Positions 34,962-42,201 of a DNA stretch of 53,286 nt are shown here, piece by piece. The stretch lies in assembly GCF_014287895.1 (NCBI RefSeq), contig NZ_JACOPP010000021.1:1-53286 (forward strand), given 5' to 3'. Position 1 is the stretch's first letter. The number at the start of each line of letters is the position of its first letter. The notes beneath the pieces were generated by a model that saw only the letters and a list, made by a program, of their open reading frames with translations, did no database searches and was not told the DNA's origin. The translations under genes were made by a program, and so were the position numbers. The DNA comes from Lawsonibacter hominis (GTDB lineage Bacteria > Bacillota > Clostridia > Oscillospirales > Oscillospiraceae).

Positions 34962-35001
34962 CAAGACCGCCGGAAAGCAATCCTGCTTTCCGGCGGTCTT
35001 G
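34962..35001 (-). terminator. Intrinsic terminator of the MarR gene
   Basis: CAAGACCGCCGGAAAGCA (34962-34979) pairs perfectly with TGCTTTCCGGCGGTCTTG (34984-35001). On the reverse strand it is followed by TTTTGTGC. It separates the MarR gene from the operon beyond it. Confidence 0.85.
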
Positions 35002-35024
35002 GAAACGGGAGTAGGCGAAGGATG

Positions 35025-35549
35025 CTATACATGCCCTGCCTCATATTCCTTAAGGATCTGATTCAGTTCCAATTCCTTCACTTCGTGCATTTTTCGCATC
35101 AGGCGGTAGTAATCCTCCAGCTCCTGTTTGGTAAAATGCCGGTAGATACGCTGCGTATAGTCGTTTTCGATCTGGAATAACGTCCGCGCCAGCGACAGTC
35201 CTTTGGGAAGAAGCCGGACGATAATACGCCGGCGGTCGTTCGGGTGGGCGCTGCGCTCCACAAGCGACTGCTTCTCCAGGGAATCCACGATGTTGGTCAT
35301 GCTCTGCCGCAGGATCATCAGGTCATCCGCAATCTGAGAGGGCGCCGCCCCATCCGGATGCTGCATCAAATAGACCAGCGTGCGAAACACCGGGAACGAC
35401 ACGCCGTAGGGAGCCATCAACAGTTCATGCCGCTTTTCGCTGGCCACGGTGTGAAGGTACTGCTCCTCCCGGAAATCCGCCGGCAGCTTGAGCGCATCCT
35501 CCGTGTGGTCTTGCTTCTGTTTTTCCTGCTCCATGGGAAACACCGCCAT
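35025..35549 (-). CDS. MarR-family transcriptional regulator
   Basis: The protein has 174 residues. The central winged helix reads FPVFRTLVYLMQHPDGAAPS, then QIADDLMILRQSMTNIVDSLEKQSLVER and the wing SAHPNDRRRIIVRLLPKG with the conserved D-x-R-R. Helices at both ends form the dimer interface. MarR proteins are usually repressors released by small phenolic or carboxylate ligands. It is transcribed in the same direction as the FAD-oxidoreductase operon downstream and probably controls it. A palindrome just before its own start suggests autoregulation. An internal ATG at 35534 is an alternative start. Confidence 0.92.
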   Translation of the reverse strand: MAVFPMEQEKQKQDHTEDALKLPADFREEQYLHTVASEKRHELLMAPYGVSFPVFRTLVYLMQHPDGAAPSQIADDLMILRQSMTNIVDSLEKQSLVERSAHPNDRRRIIVRLLPKGLSLARTLFQIENDYTQRIYRHFTKQELEDYYRLMRKMHEVKELELNQILKEYEAGHV

Positions 35550-35555
35550 TCGCCC

Positions 35556-35597
35556 TTGTTATAAACAAGTATATACCCGAATCATCCAAATTGCAAT
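35556..35597 (-). promoter_or_regulatory. MarR gene promoter with overlapping palindrome
   Basis: The reverse strand has TTGCAA (35597-35592), a 15-base spacer and TATATA (35576-35571). Immediately after lies the perfect palindrome CTTGTT-ATA-AACAAG (35570-35556), 7 bases before the start codon. The position fits autorepression. The short spacer makes the exact -35 uncertain. Confidence 0.5.
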
Positions 35598-35650
35598 TAT
35601 CAAATTCGCGGCAGCCGCGCGCTCTTTCTGACCGGCTGCGCGTTCGGATA

Positions 35651-35699
35651 AAGCGCCCCCGGTCGATCCGATGATCCATCCAATCAACCGGGGGCGCTT
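35651..35699. terminator. Long hairpin downstream of spo0A
   Basis: AAGCGCCCCCGGT (35651-35663) pairs perfectly with ACCGGGGGCGCTT (35687-35699), with a partly self-complementary 23-base loop (GATCC...). On the reverse strand it is followed by TTTATCC. It probably ends spo0A, whose stop is about 120 bases upstream. Confidence 0.65.
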
Positions 35700-35817
35700 A
35701 TCGCTCTGCGCAGAAGGTCTGTTGTATTCCATCGGGATCCTCATTCCCGCTTTTGGAGTGTTTTCCGCCCCCGCCTTCCTCCCCCTATCCGCCTGCGGCG
35801 CAACGGCTCGGCGCGTT

Positions 35818-36594
35818 TCATTTCTCCTTTCGCTGAAGCTGGAGGCGGTCGGCGATCATGGCGATGAATTCCGAATTGGTGGGCTTTCCTTTTGCGTTTG
35901 AGACGGTATAGCCGAAATATTTTTGCAGCGTCTCCAGGTCGCCCCGGTCCCAGGCCACTTCGATGGCATGCCGGATCGCCCGCTCGACCCGGCTGGCCGT
36001 AGTGCCGAAGCGCTTGGCCACCTCGGGGTAGAGTATCTTGGTAACAGCGTTGATGACTTCCATGTCTGCCACCGCGATCAGGATGGCTTCCCTTAGGTAC
36101 TGATATCCCTTGATATGCGCGGGTACGCCGATCTCATGGATGATGGCGGTGACGGTGCTTTCCAGGCTCACTTCACGCGATCCGTTTCGGGCGCTCTCGC
36201 CCTCTCCGTCTCCCTGAAAGGACCCGGCGGCCATCTGGCGGATGCGCTCGATGACGGTGGAGAGCTTGCAGGGCTTCATCATATAGTAATCCGCCCCGCA
36301 GTTTGCCGCCAGCTCGGCCATGTTGCCCCGGGCAAAGCTGGAGAGCACCAGCACCCGCGGCCTGGGCGACTGTCCCGCCAGCGCCTGCAGTACTTCCAGG
36401 CCGTCCATACGAGAGAGCACCAGATCCATTACCATCACGTCGGGCTGCTGTTCCCGCGCCAGACGGACGGCCTCCTGCCCGTCCCCCGTCTCGCCGATCA
36501 ATACAATATCGTCCTCCTCTGCCAGCGCTCCTGCAAAAAGATGACGGAACTCCTCGCTGGCATCGGCCAGTAATACGCTCTTTCGATTTTCCAT
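35818..36594 (-). CDS. spo0A: Sporulation master regulator Spo0A
   Basis: The protein has 258 residues. The N-terminal receiver has VLLADASEEFRH, phospho-acceptor Asp in VMVMDLVLSRMDGLE and the conserved Lys in YYMMKPCKL. The C-terminal Spo0A domain is unmistakable: EIGVPAHIKGYQYLREAI, TKILYPEVAKRFGTTASRVE, RAIRHAIEVAWDRGDLETL and GKPTNSEFIAMIADRL. Phosphorylated Spo0A binds TGTCGAA boxes to start sporulation. A perfect box lies upstream of its own promoter. It sits next to spoIVB, the conserved clostridial order. Confidence 0.98.
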   Translation of the reverse strand: MENRKSVLLADASEEFRHLFAGALAEEDDIVLIGETGDGQEAVRLAREQQPDVMVMDLVLSRMDGLEVLQALAGQSPRPRVLVLSSFARGNMAELAANCGADYYMMKPCKLSTVIERIRQMAAGSFQGDGEGESARNGSREVSLESTVTAIIHEIGVPAHIKGYQYLREAILIAVADMEVINAVTKILYPEVAKRFGTTASRVERAIRHAIEVAWDRGDLETLQKYFGYTVSNAKGKPTNSEFIAMIADRLQLQRKEK

Positions 36595-36667
36595 ATTGAC
36601 TTCCTTTCCACTGGTTTCTCTCCAATTCCGTTTTCTGCCTGGCCACGGCGGTTTACCGGTCGCCTAT

Positions 36668-36696
36668 AATTTACCATATTCAGACAGCAAACGCAA
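36668..36696 (-). promoter_or_regulatory. spo0A promoter
   Basis: The reverse strand reads TTGCGT (36696-36691), a 17-base spacer and TAAATT (36673-36668), about 70 bases before the spo0A start. The -10 is imperfect, which fits an activated promoter. Confidence 0.5.
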
Positions 36697-36736
36697 GTAT
36701 TTTTATGGAATTTTCTGGATATTCTGCACGACTTTA

Positions 36737-36743
36737 TTCGACA
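36737..36743 (-). promoter_or_regulatory. 0A box upstream of spo0A
   Basis: The reverse strand carries TGTCGAA, the exact Spo0A binding consensus, about 40 bases upstream of the spo0A -35 box. It suggests positive autoregulation by Spo0A~P. Confidence 0.6.
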
Positions 36744-36804
36744 CAAATGCCGCTTCTTTTTGCCGTGTTCCTACGATCCGACCCCTTTCGCCCCCCCTGG
36801 ATTC

Positions 36805-36841
36805 AAAAGAAGCAGGAAGCCGCGCCGGCGGCCCCCTGCTT
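36805..36841 (-). terminator. Intrinsic terminator of spoIVB
   Basis: AAGCAGG (36810-36816) with CCTGCTT (36835-36841), and inner GCCGC/GCGGC, form the stem. The reverse strand then runs into TCTTTTGAAT. It lies 7 bases past the spoIVB stop. Confidence 0.75.
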
Positions 36842-36847
36842 TGCGGT

Positions 36848-37897
36848 TTATGCCATTTCCAGCATCCGTTCCATCAGGATGCCGTAGCCACGGGTAGGAT
36901 CGTTGACCAGCACATGGGTCACCGCTCCCACCACTTTCCCATCCTGAAGCACCGGAGAACCGGACATTCCCTGTACGATTCCGCCAGTGGCCGCCAGCAG
37001 TACGGGATCGGTGACTTTGATCATCAGGTCGCGGGTATCTTCGCTCCCCGCCGGATATACCCGCATGATCTCCACTTCATACTCCTCCACCGTGTCTCCC
37101 GCAATATTGGTGAGGATGGTCGCCTTACCGGTGTGGACCTGCTGACGGGACGCCACTTCCATGGCCGTGTGTCCGGCGGTCAGGCTTTTGTCGGTCAGGG
37201 TTCCGAACACGCCGCCCGCCGTGTTGGCGCGCAGCGTCCCCAGGTCCCGGTCCACCTGAAACGCGCCGTGGAGCTCGCCCGGGGCGCCGCTCTCCCCCTT
37301 TTTCACATCGGTAACCTCAGAATACATGATGTTCCCCGATTGCAGCGGCATCAGCAGCGCGGTATCCACGTCGTTGATCCCGTGCCCCAGGGCGCCGAAC
37401 ACGCCGGTGCCGGGGTCATAATACGTCATGGTGCCGATCCCCGCCATGGAGTCCCGGATCCAGGCTCCAAGCTTATACTGTCCGTCCGCACTGCACTGCA
37501 CCGCCTGGGCGGTCACCTGGAGCTGTTTTCCGTCCCGGCTGGCCCGGATACTCATTTTTTCACCGCCGACCTGCTGCAGAACGCTTTGGACCTCTTCGAT
37601 GGTGTCCACTTCCGCGCTGTTGATATGCGTGATGATGTCCCCCTCCCGCAGACCGCATTCACGGGCGGGGGCGCTGCTGCCTCCGGCAGCGGACACCTCG
37701 GAAAAGCCCACCACCATCACGCCGTCGGAAAACAGCTTGATCCCCACCGTGCGCCCCATGGGGATCACCCTGCGCCCTTCCGTGTCGTGCTGTGCCGCCT
37801 GGGCCGTGGATGCCAGCACGAATGACGCCATCACCGCGATCACCAGCAGCATCCGCACCGCCACAGCCCAGGGCCGTGTCGTTTGTTCCTCCTTCAT
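36848..37897 (-). CDS. spoIVB: SpoIVB S55 serine peptidase
   Basis: The protein has 349 residues. An N-terminal membrane anchor (VRMLLVIAVMASFVLASTAQ) is followed by a PDZ domain (GLREGDIITHINSAEVDTIEEV) and the SpoIVB peptidase domain with GVFGALGHGINDVDT (catalytic His) and GIVQGMSGSPVLQDGKVVGAVTHV (catalytic Ser). SpoIVB is made in the forespore, crosses to the intermembrane space and cleaves SpoIVFA to trigger sigma-K activation. The ATG at 37897 is preferred for its AGGGGTG site; an upstream TTG at 37924 also opens the frame. Confidence 0.96.
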   Translation of the reverse strand: MKEEQTTRPWAVAVRMLLVIAVMASFVLASTAQAAQHDTEGRRVIPMGRTVGIKLFSDGVMVVGFSEVSAAGGSSAPARECGLREGDIITHINSAEVDTIEEVQSVLQQVGGEKMSIRASRDGKQLQVTAQAVQCSADGQYKLGAWIRDSMAGIGTMTYYDPGTGVFGALGHGINDVDTALLMPLQSGNIMYSEVTDVKKGESGAPGELHGAFQVDRDLGTLRANTAGGVFGTLTDKSLTAGHTAMEVASRQQVHTGKATILTNIAGDTVEEYEVEIMRVYPAGSEDTRDLMIKVTDPVLLAATGGIVQGMSGSPVLQDGKVVGAVTHVLVNDPTRGYGILMERMLEMA

Positions 37898-38188
37898 TCG
37901 ATCACCCCTGCCATTTTCAGTCAACCCCGCGCATTTTTATCTGTGTTGGAGTCACGGACAAGTTCTCCGCATGCAGTCTCGTCCTGCCGGCAATGCGGAC
38001 GCAGATTTTGTCCGATGTGTTTAATATGACCCGCCTCCAGACAAAAACACGGCCGGTCCGCTGGCAATGAAACGCACCTTTGGCTTGGAAGCGTCTTCCA
38101 GAAGCGGCGGCGGCGGCACTCCCGCTTTTATGCTTCCGCTTTTTGGAAGGACGCCGTCTTTTCCCTATTTCCCAAACCTGAAAAATTT

Positions 38189-38286
38189 GTTATAATAGCT
38201 TTAAAGACGCCTCGCCCGGCAGGATCGTCCAACGGAATGCCGGCCCCGCCCGCTGGCGGCCTTGCCTTGATCGGGGCTCTTTTTTC
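38189..38286 (+). promoter_or_regulatory. Promoter and attenuator-like leader of the PocR/AraC gene
   Basis: TATAAT at 38191-38196 with an upstream TG forms an extended -10. Downstream, GCCCCG (38243-38248) and CGGGGC (38272-38277) close a hairpin followed by CTCTTTTTT, an intrinsic terminator lying between promoter and start codon (38373). The gene may thus be attenuated. The rest of 37898-38372 contains another long imperfect hairpin (about 38090-38152) but no gene. I looked for a cobalamin riboswitch and did not find its conserved box. Confidence 0.5.
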
Positions 38287-38372
38287 CGCAAACCAAAGCC
38301 GTTCTGCCGGTGGATACAGGGCATAAGCGCAGCGGCCGCGCAAACATTGTTGGTATACGGGAGGGATCACCT

Positions 38373-39674
38373 ATGGATCTGAGCCATTTGCAGGACACCG
38401 CGTTCGACCTGAACGCCGCCAGAGAGATCGCGGAGTCCTTTACCCAGGCCTGCGGTGCAAACTGCCAGCTGCTCGATCACGATGGTCAGGTGCTCTACCG
38501 CAGCCGCCTCTGCGGCGACAGCTGCGCCTTTTGCCGCAGGATCGCTCAACTCACCGGGCAGACCTCCCACTGCGAGAAGGTCCATCTCTACGGCGCCTAT
38601 CAGGCGGAGCGCTTCGGCGGACGCTACATCTACTTCTGCCCCAGCGGCATGGCCTATTTCGCCGCTCCCATCATCATCGGCGGCCGGGCGGCGGGCAGCT
38701 TGGTGGGCGGGCCGGTGCTCATTATGGACATCGACGATTATCTGGCCGGCAGTCCTCCCGGCATGCGGGACGTACCTGCAGAGCTGCTGGAGGAATTCCG
38801 CCCCGTCCTGGAGTCCTTTCCCCGGATCGAACCCGCCCGCCTGTCCCACCTTTCCAACCTGTTGTTCGCCCTGTCGGTCTACATCAGCGACAGCAGCTGC
38901 ACCCTGCTGCTCAACCGGGAACGGGACCAGCAGCAGCAGGTGCTGAGCGAACACATCCAGCAGCTCAAGCTGGACGGCGCCCCCACCGTCTACCCCATCG
39001 AAAAGGAGCGGGAGCTGGTCCACGCCATCCGCGAGGGGGACCAGACCGCCGCCCGGCGGCTGCTCAACGAGATCCTGGGGCACATCCTTTTTTCGACGGG
39101 CGGGGAGTTTACCGTGATGCGGGCCCGGGCTCTGGAGTTGATGGTAGTGCTCTCCCGGGCCGCCGCCGAGGGCGGTGTGGACATCGAGCAGGTCTTCGGT
39201 CTCAACTACCGCTACCTGGCGGAGATCAGCCACCTCCGCTCCACCGACGATCTGATCTTCTGGCTCACCCGCATCATGGAACGGTTTGCCGACCTGGTCT
39301 TCAATCTGGTGGATATCAAGCACAAGGATATCATTTACAAAGCCATCGACTTTATGAAAAAGCGGTATCAATCAAAAGTTACCCTGGAGGATACCGCGCT
39401 ATACGTGGGCCTTTCTCCCTCCTATTTCAGCAAAGTCTTTAAAGAAGAGATGGGCTGCACCTTCAATCATTACCTCAATGAGCTGCGCATCAACAAGAGC
39501 AAATCTCTTTTGCTCTCCGGCAACGCCACGCTGGTTGAGATCTGCTCCCAGTCCGGATTTGAGGATCAAAGCTATTTTACCAAAGTCTTTAAAAAACGTA
39601 CCGGGGTCACACCGGGGAAATTTCGGGAACGCCGGGGCCGTCTGGAGCCGGACAAGGAGCGCAGCGCAGACTGA
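38373..39674 (+). CDS. PocR-domain AraC-family transcriptional activator
   Basis: The protein has 433 residues. The N-terminal about 160 form a PocR ligand-binding domain with its cysteine cluster (CGDSCAFCRR, SHCEKVH, YFCPSGMAYFAAPI). The last about 100 are the AraC double helix-turn-helix (VTLEDTALYVGLSPSYFSKV; LVEICSQSGFEDQSYFTKVF; KKRTGVTPGKF). PocR activates cobalamin/propanediol genes. Relatives control corrinoid methyltransferase operons in anaerobes. GGGAGGGA precedes the ATG at 38373. A corrinoid protein gene follows 33 bp after its stop, supporting that link. Confidence 0.9.
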   Translation: MDLSHLQDTAFDLNAAREIAESFTQACGANCQLLDHDGQVLYRSRLCGDSCAFCRRIAQLTGQTSHCEKVHLYGAYQAERFGGRYIYFCPSGMAYFAAPIIIGGRAAGSLVGGPVLIMDIDDYLAGSPPGMRDVPAELLEEFRPVLESFPRIEPARLSHLSNLLFALSVYISDSSCTLLLNRERDQQQQVLSEHIQQLKLDGAPTVYPIEKERELVHAIREGDQTAARRLLNEILGHILFSTGGEFTVMRARALELMVVLSRAAAEGGVDIEQVFGLNYRYLAEISHLRSTDDLIFWLTRIMERFADLVFNLVDIKHKDIIYKAIDFMKKRYQSKVTLEDTALYVGLSPSYFSKVFKEEMGCTFNHYLNELRINKSKSLLLSGNATLVEICSQSGFEDQSYFTKVFKKRTGVTPGKFRERRGRLEPDKERSAD

Positions 39675-39707
39675 ACCGGCGGGGATTCGAAAGGAATGGG
39701 AACTACG

Positions 39708-40340
39708 ATGAGCATTGTGTGCCAAATCTCGGAAGCCATGCAGAAGGGCCGGGCCAAGCTGGTCAAGGAATTGATTTCCGCCGCCCTGGAGGAAGGCGTC
39801 TCTCCCAAGGCTATTCTGGAGGACGGATTGCTCGCCGGCATGAACATCGTCGGCGCCAAATTTAAAAAGAACGAGGTTTTCGTACCTGAGGTGCTGATCG
39901 CCGCCCGGGCCATGAACGCGGGCACCGCGATGCTCAAGCCCTATCTGACCGCATCCGGGGCGGAGCCGCTGGGCAAGGCCTGTCTGGGCACGGTCAAGGG
40001 CGACCTGCACGATATCGGCAAGAACCTGGTGCGCATGATGCTGGAGGGCAAGGGGATCGAAGTCATCGACCTGGGCGTGGACGTCCCTCCCGACCAGTTT
40101 GTACAGGCGGCCATCGACAATGATTGCTCCATCATTGCCTGCTCCGCCCTGCTGACCACCACTATGCCCGTCATGGGCGAGGTGGTGGAGCGGGCCAAGG
40201 CCGCCGGGATCCGGGACAAGGTGAAAATCATGGTGGGCGGCGCGCCTGTCACCGACCAGTTTGCCCGGACCATCGGCGCCGACGCCTATACGCGGGACGC
40301 CGCCTCCGCCGCCGATGTGGCCGCCGGATTTTTGGCCTGA
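39708..40340 (+). CDS. Corrinoid (B12-binding) methyltransferase protein
   Basis: The protein has 210 residues. An N-terminal helical cap domain (LISAALEEGVSPKAILEDGL) is followed by a cobalamin-binding Rossmann-like domain with the signature GTVKGDLHDIGKNLV, whose His in DxHxxG ligates cobalt. Downstream are CSALLTTTMPVMGEVV and IMVGGAPV. Such proteins carry a methyl group between a substrate-specific methyltransferase (MtaB, MtmB or MttB type) and an acceptor methyltransferase. Neither partner is in the window. ATG at 39708 is preferred over 39696 because the AAAGGA site abuts the earlier one. Confidence 0.93.
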   Translation: MSIVCQISEAMQKGRAKLVKELISAALEEGVSPKAILEDGLLAGMNIVGAKFKKNEVFVPEVLIAARAMNAGTAMLKPYLTASGAEPLGKACLGTVKGDLHDIGKNLVRMMLEGKGIEVIDLGVDVPPDQFVQAAIDNDCSIIACSALLTTTMPVMGEVVERAKAAGIRDKVKIMVGGAPVTDQFARTIGADAYTRDAASAADVAAGFLA

Positions 40341-40376
40341 CCGGGATCTTCTGGGAATGGTCCTAATACCCACTGC

Positions 40377-40421
40377 AGAAAAAGCGGCCGTGCGCAGGAC
40401 GTTTCCTGCGCACGGCCGCTT
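40377..40421 (-). terminator. Strong terminator of the XpaC-like gene
   Basis: AAGCGGCCGTGCGCAGGA (40382-40399) pairs perfectly with TCCTGCGCACGGCCGCTT (40404-40421). On the reverse strand a TTTTT run follows. It sits between convergent genes and may stop both. Confidence 0.85.
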
Positions 40422-40451
40422 CCGATTCCCGAAAATACAATGCAAGCCCGT

Positions 40452-41630
40452 TCAGCCGCCCAAGGTCAGGCCCTGCCCGCCTGAAAGTCCGTCCTTTTCC
40501 AGCATCCGCTCCAGGACCTCCACATCGGTGGTAATATCCATGGCATCGTTCTGGAAGAGTTTGTCAAGCTGCTTTTCAAACCCCTCCACCACCTTATCCA
40601 TCATTCCCTCGATCCGCTTTTTGGCCGAGCGGATGTTCTCCCCCTCAATCCCCTGGGCCTCCATCTGCGCATAGGCGTTGAGGATCTTCAGCGTGGTGGG
40701 CAGGTAATACCCCAAAAAGCTCCGAAGCTGCCCCGCCTTGCCCGGGTTCTGCTTCTGGTAGGCGAATATTTTTCCGGTGATCTCGCCGATGCGGTCGATC
40801 TTGCGGCTCATCTCCTCATCCGCAATGGCGTCGTTGACCCTGCGGATCTCCCCCAGCACCGCGTCGTCGTCATTGATGTCGAGCGTATCCTTCTCCTCTG
40901 CAGCCTCCTCCGGCTGGGGGGCGGGCTCCTCCTCCCGCAGGCCCTCGTCGTTAAGGATCAGACGGCCGCTGCTCATGTCCAGATAGCCGGTAGACAGGAT
41001 GCCGGTATCCAGCATCTCCTGCAGATCGTCACAGGCCTTGTGGACCGAAATGGGCATTGCCTGGGCCAGGGTGGTGATGGAGATACTCTCCCTCCGGCCG
41101 ATGAGGGCCAGATACTTCCGGAACCGCTTTGCCTTTTTGGTGCGCTGGGTTCCGGCATAGAGCATGCCCAATCCGCCGCAGAAGAAACCGATTACCGGGG
41201 ACAGATAGGCAAATGCGGCGATCCCGTCCTCCAGCAGCACCGGCGGCAGAGCGGAGATGAGCGCAATGCCGAAAATGGCGCTCACCACGGCCCCGCCGAT
41301 GGTCAGTCCCTTGCCCCGATCCAGATTCACCGGCTTGCCCTGGCGGGCGGAGCCGTAATGAGCGCTTCTGCCCCCCGCGGGCGGCGTCTGCCGGCGTGTG
41401 CTGCCGGTACCCGGCATTCCCTGGGTGCCCGGCGCCGGCGCGCCGCTCTCCCGCTGGATGTCATAGGGATGACGCGGCTGGCGGCGGCCGCGGGACGCGC
41501 CGGTCAGTTTGCGGAACAGCATGATCAGTCCCACCGGCCACACGGGACTGACCAGCAGGATAATGGTGACGATCCAGGAGATCAGATCCCCCGCGTCGGT
41601 ACCGTTTTTGTCGTCTCGATAGTCTGCCAT
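40452..41630 (-). CDS. XpaC-like membrane protein (5-bromo-4-chloroindolyl phosphate hydrolysis family)
   Basis: The protein has 392 residues. It has an N-terminal membrane helix (LISWIVTIILLVSPVWPVG), a basic linker, two more helices (GAVVSAIFGIALISALPPVL; AYLSPVIGFFCGGLGMLYAG), a winged-helix-like stretch (RESISITTLAQAMPISVHKA) and a C-terminal XpaC domain (QLRSFLGYYLPTTLKILNAY). XpaC-type proteins relate to toxic-anion-resistance partners; the biochemical role is not established. The start at 41630 has AGGAGGGG upstream. An extended -10 TGATACAAT lies just upstream. Confidence 0.82.
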   Translation of the reverse strand: MADYRDDKNGTDAGDLISWIVTIILLVSPVWPVGLIMLFRKLTGASRGRRQPRHPYDIQRESGAPAPGTQGMPGTGSTRRQTPPAGGRSAHYGSARQGKPVNLDRGKGLTIGGAVVSAIFGIALISALPPVLLEDGIAAFAYLSPVIGFFCGGLGMLYAGTQRTKKAKRFRKYLALIGRRESISITTLAQAMPISVHKACDDLQEMLDTGILSTGYLDMSSGRLILNDEGLREEEPAPQPEEAAEEKDTLDINDDDAVLGEIRRVNDAIADEEMSRKIDRIGEITGKIFAYQKQNPGKAGQLRSFLGYYLPTTLKILNAYAQMEAQGIEGENIRSAKKRIEGMMDKVVEGFEKQLDKLFQNDAMDITTDVEVLERMLEKDGLSGGQGLTLGG

Positions 41631-41952
41631 GAATGCGGCCCCTCCTGTTTCCGCGGGCCACCGGCCCGCCGCTTGGAACAAATGTATTGTATCACATCAG
41701 TGTTAAAGTTTCGATGGATAAGTTCTTTAAAAAAGATAAAAGATGAATGATATCCGCAACGGAATCCGAACGCCCGGTTCTTCCGCCATAAAAGGGCGGC
41801 CGGCAAGACGGGCCCGGCGGACACGCGGCCGGGCGGAGAACGAAGCCCGCCGCCGTTTGGGCCCTGCATTCCCGTATGGTTTCCCGCCCGGTCTATTTAT
41901 CATACCGCGAAAGCCCGCCGGTGTAAAGGGCTTTCATGTAACCGTTCTGTAA

Positions 41953-41981
41953 TTGCATTTCCGGACAAAAGGCCCTATAAT
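41953..41981 (+). promoter_or_regulatory. Sigma-A promoter of the VanW-domain gene
   Basis: TTGCAT (41953-41958), a 17-base spacer and TATAAT (41976-41981). It lies 220 bases before the start codon, leaving a long leader. Confidence 0.8.
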
Positions 41982-41991
41982 AGTGTCTATT

Positions 41992-42091
41992 AAACAAGCC
42001 GCGGCGCGGCTTGTTTGCGCCGCTGTTCGAATACATGGCAGCATCCGGCCTTCCTGCGCCGGTTGCTGCGTGCGGTGAACCCACCGCACGC
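41992..42091 (+). ncRNA. Three-hairpin 5' leader of the VanW-domain gene
   Basis: Three stems lie in tandem. First, AAACAAGCCG/CGGCTTGTTT (41992-42001, 42007-42016). Second, GCAGCATCCGGC/GCCGGTTGCTGC (42038-42049, 42058-42069; one mismatch). Third, GCGTGCGGTG/CACCGCACGC (42068-42077, 42082-42091). The second and third share two bases. The leader begins right at the expected transcription start. It is typed ncRNA as a possible cis-acting RNA; no known class is recognised. Confidence 0.4.
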
Positions 42092-42201
42092 TGAAGGGCG
42101 CCCGGGCGCATGGCATTTCCGTGCTTTTTGCGTTGTTTCCTACGCACGGGAACAGGAACCGTATTCTTGCATCCGGAGAGGGATGCTTTGGAGTGATAGC
42201 A

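Noticed and set aside
38197..38372. Cobalamin riboswitch before the PocR/corrinoid genes
   Set aside because: The conserved B12 box and core helices could not be found; only a terminator-like hairpin is visible.
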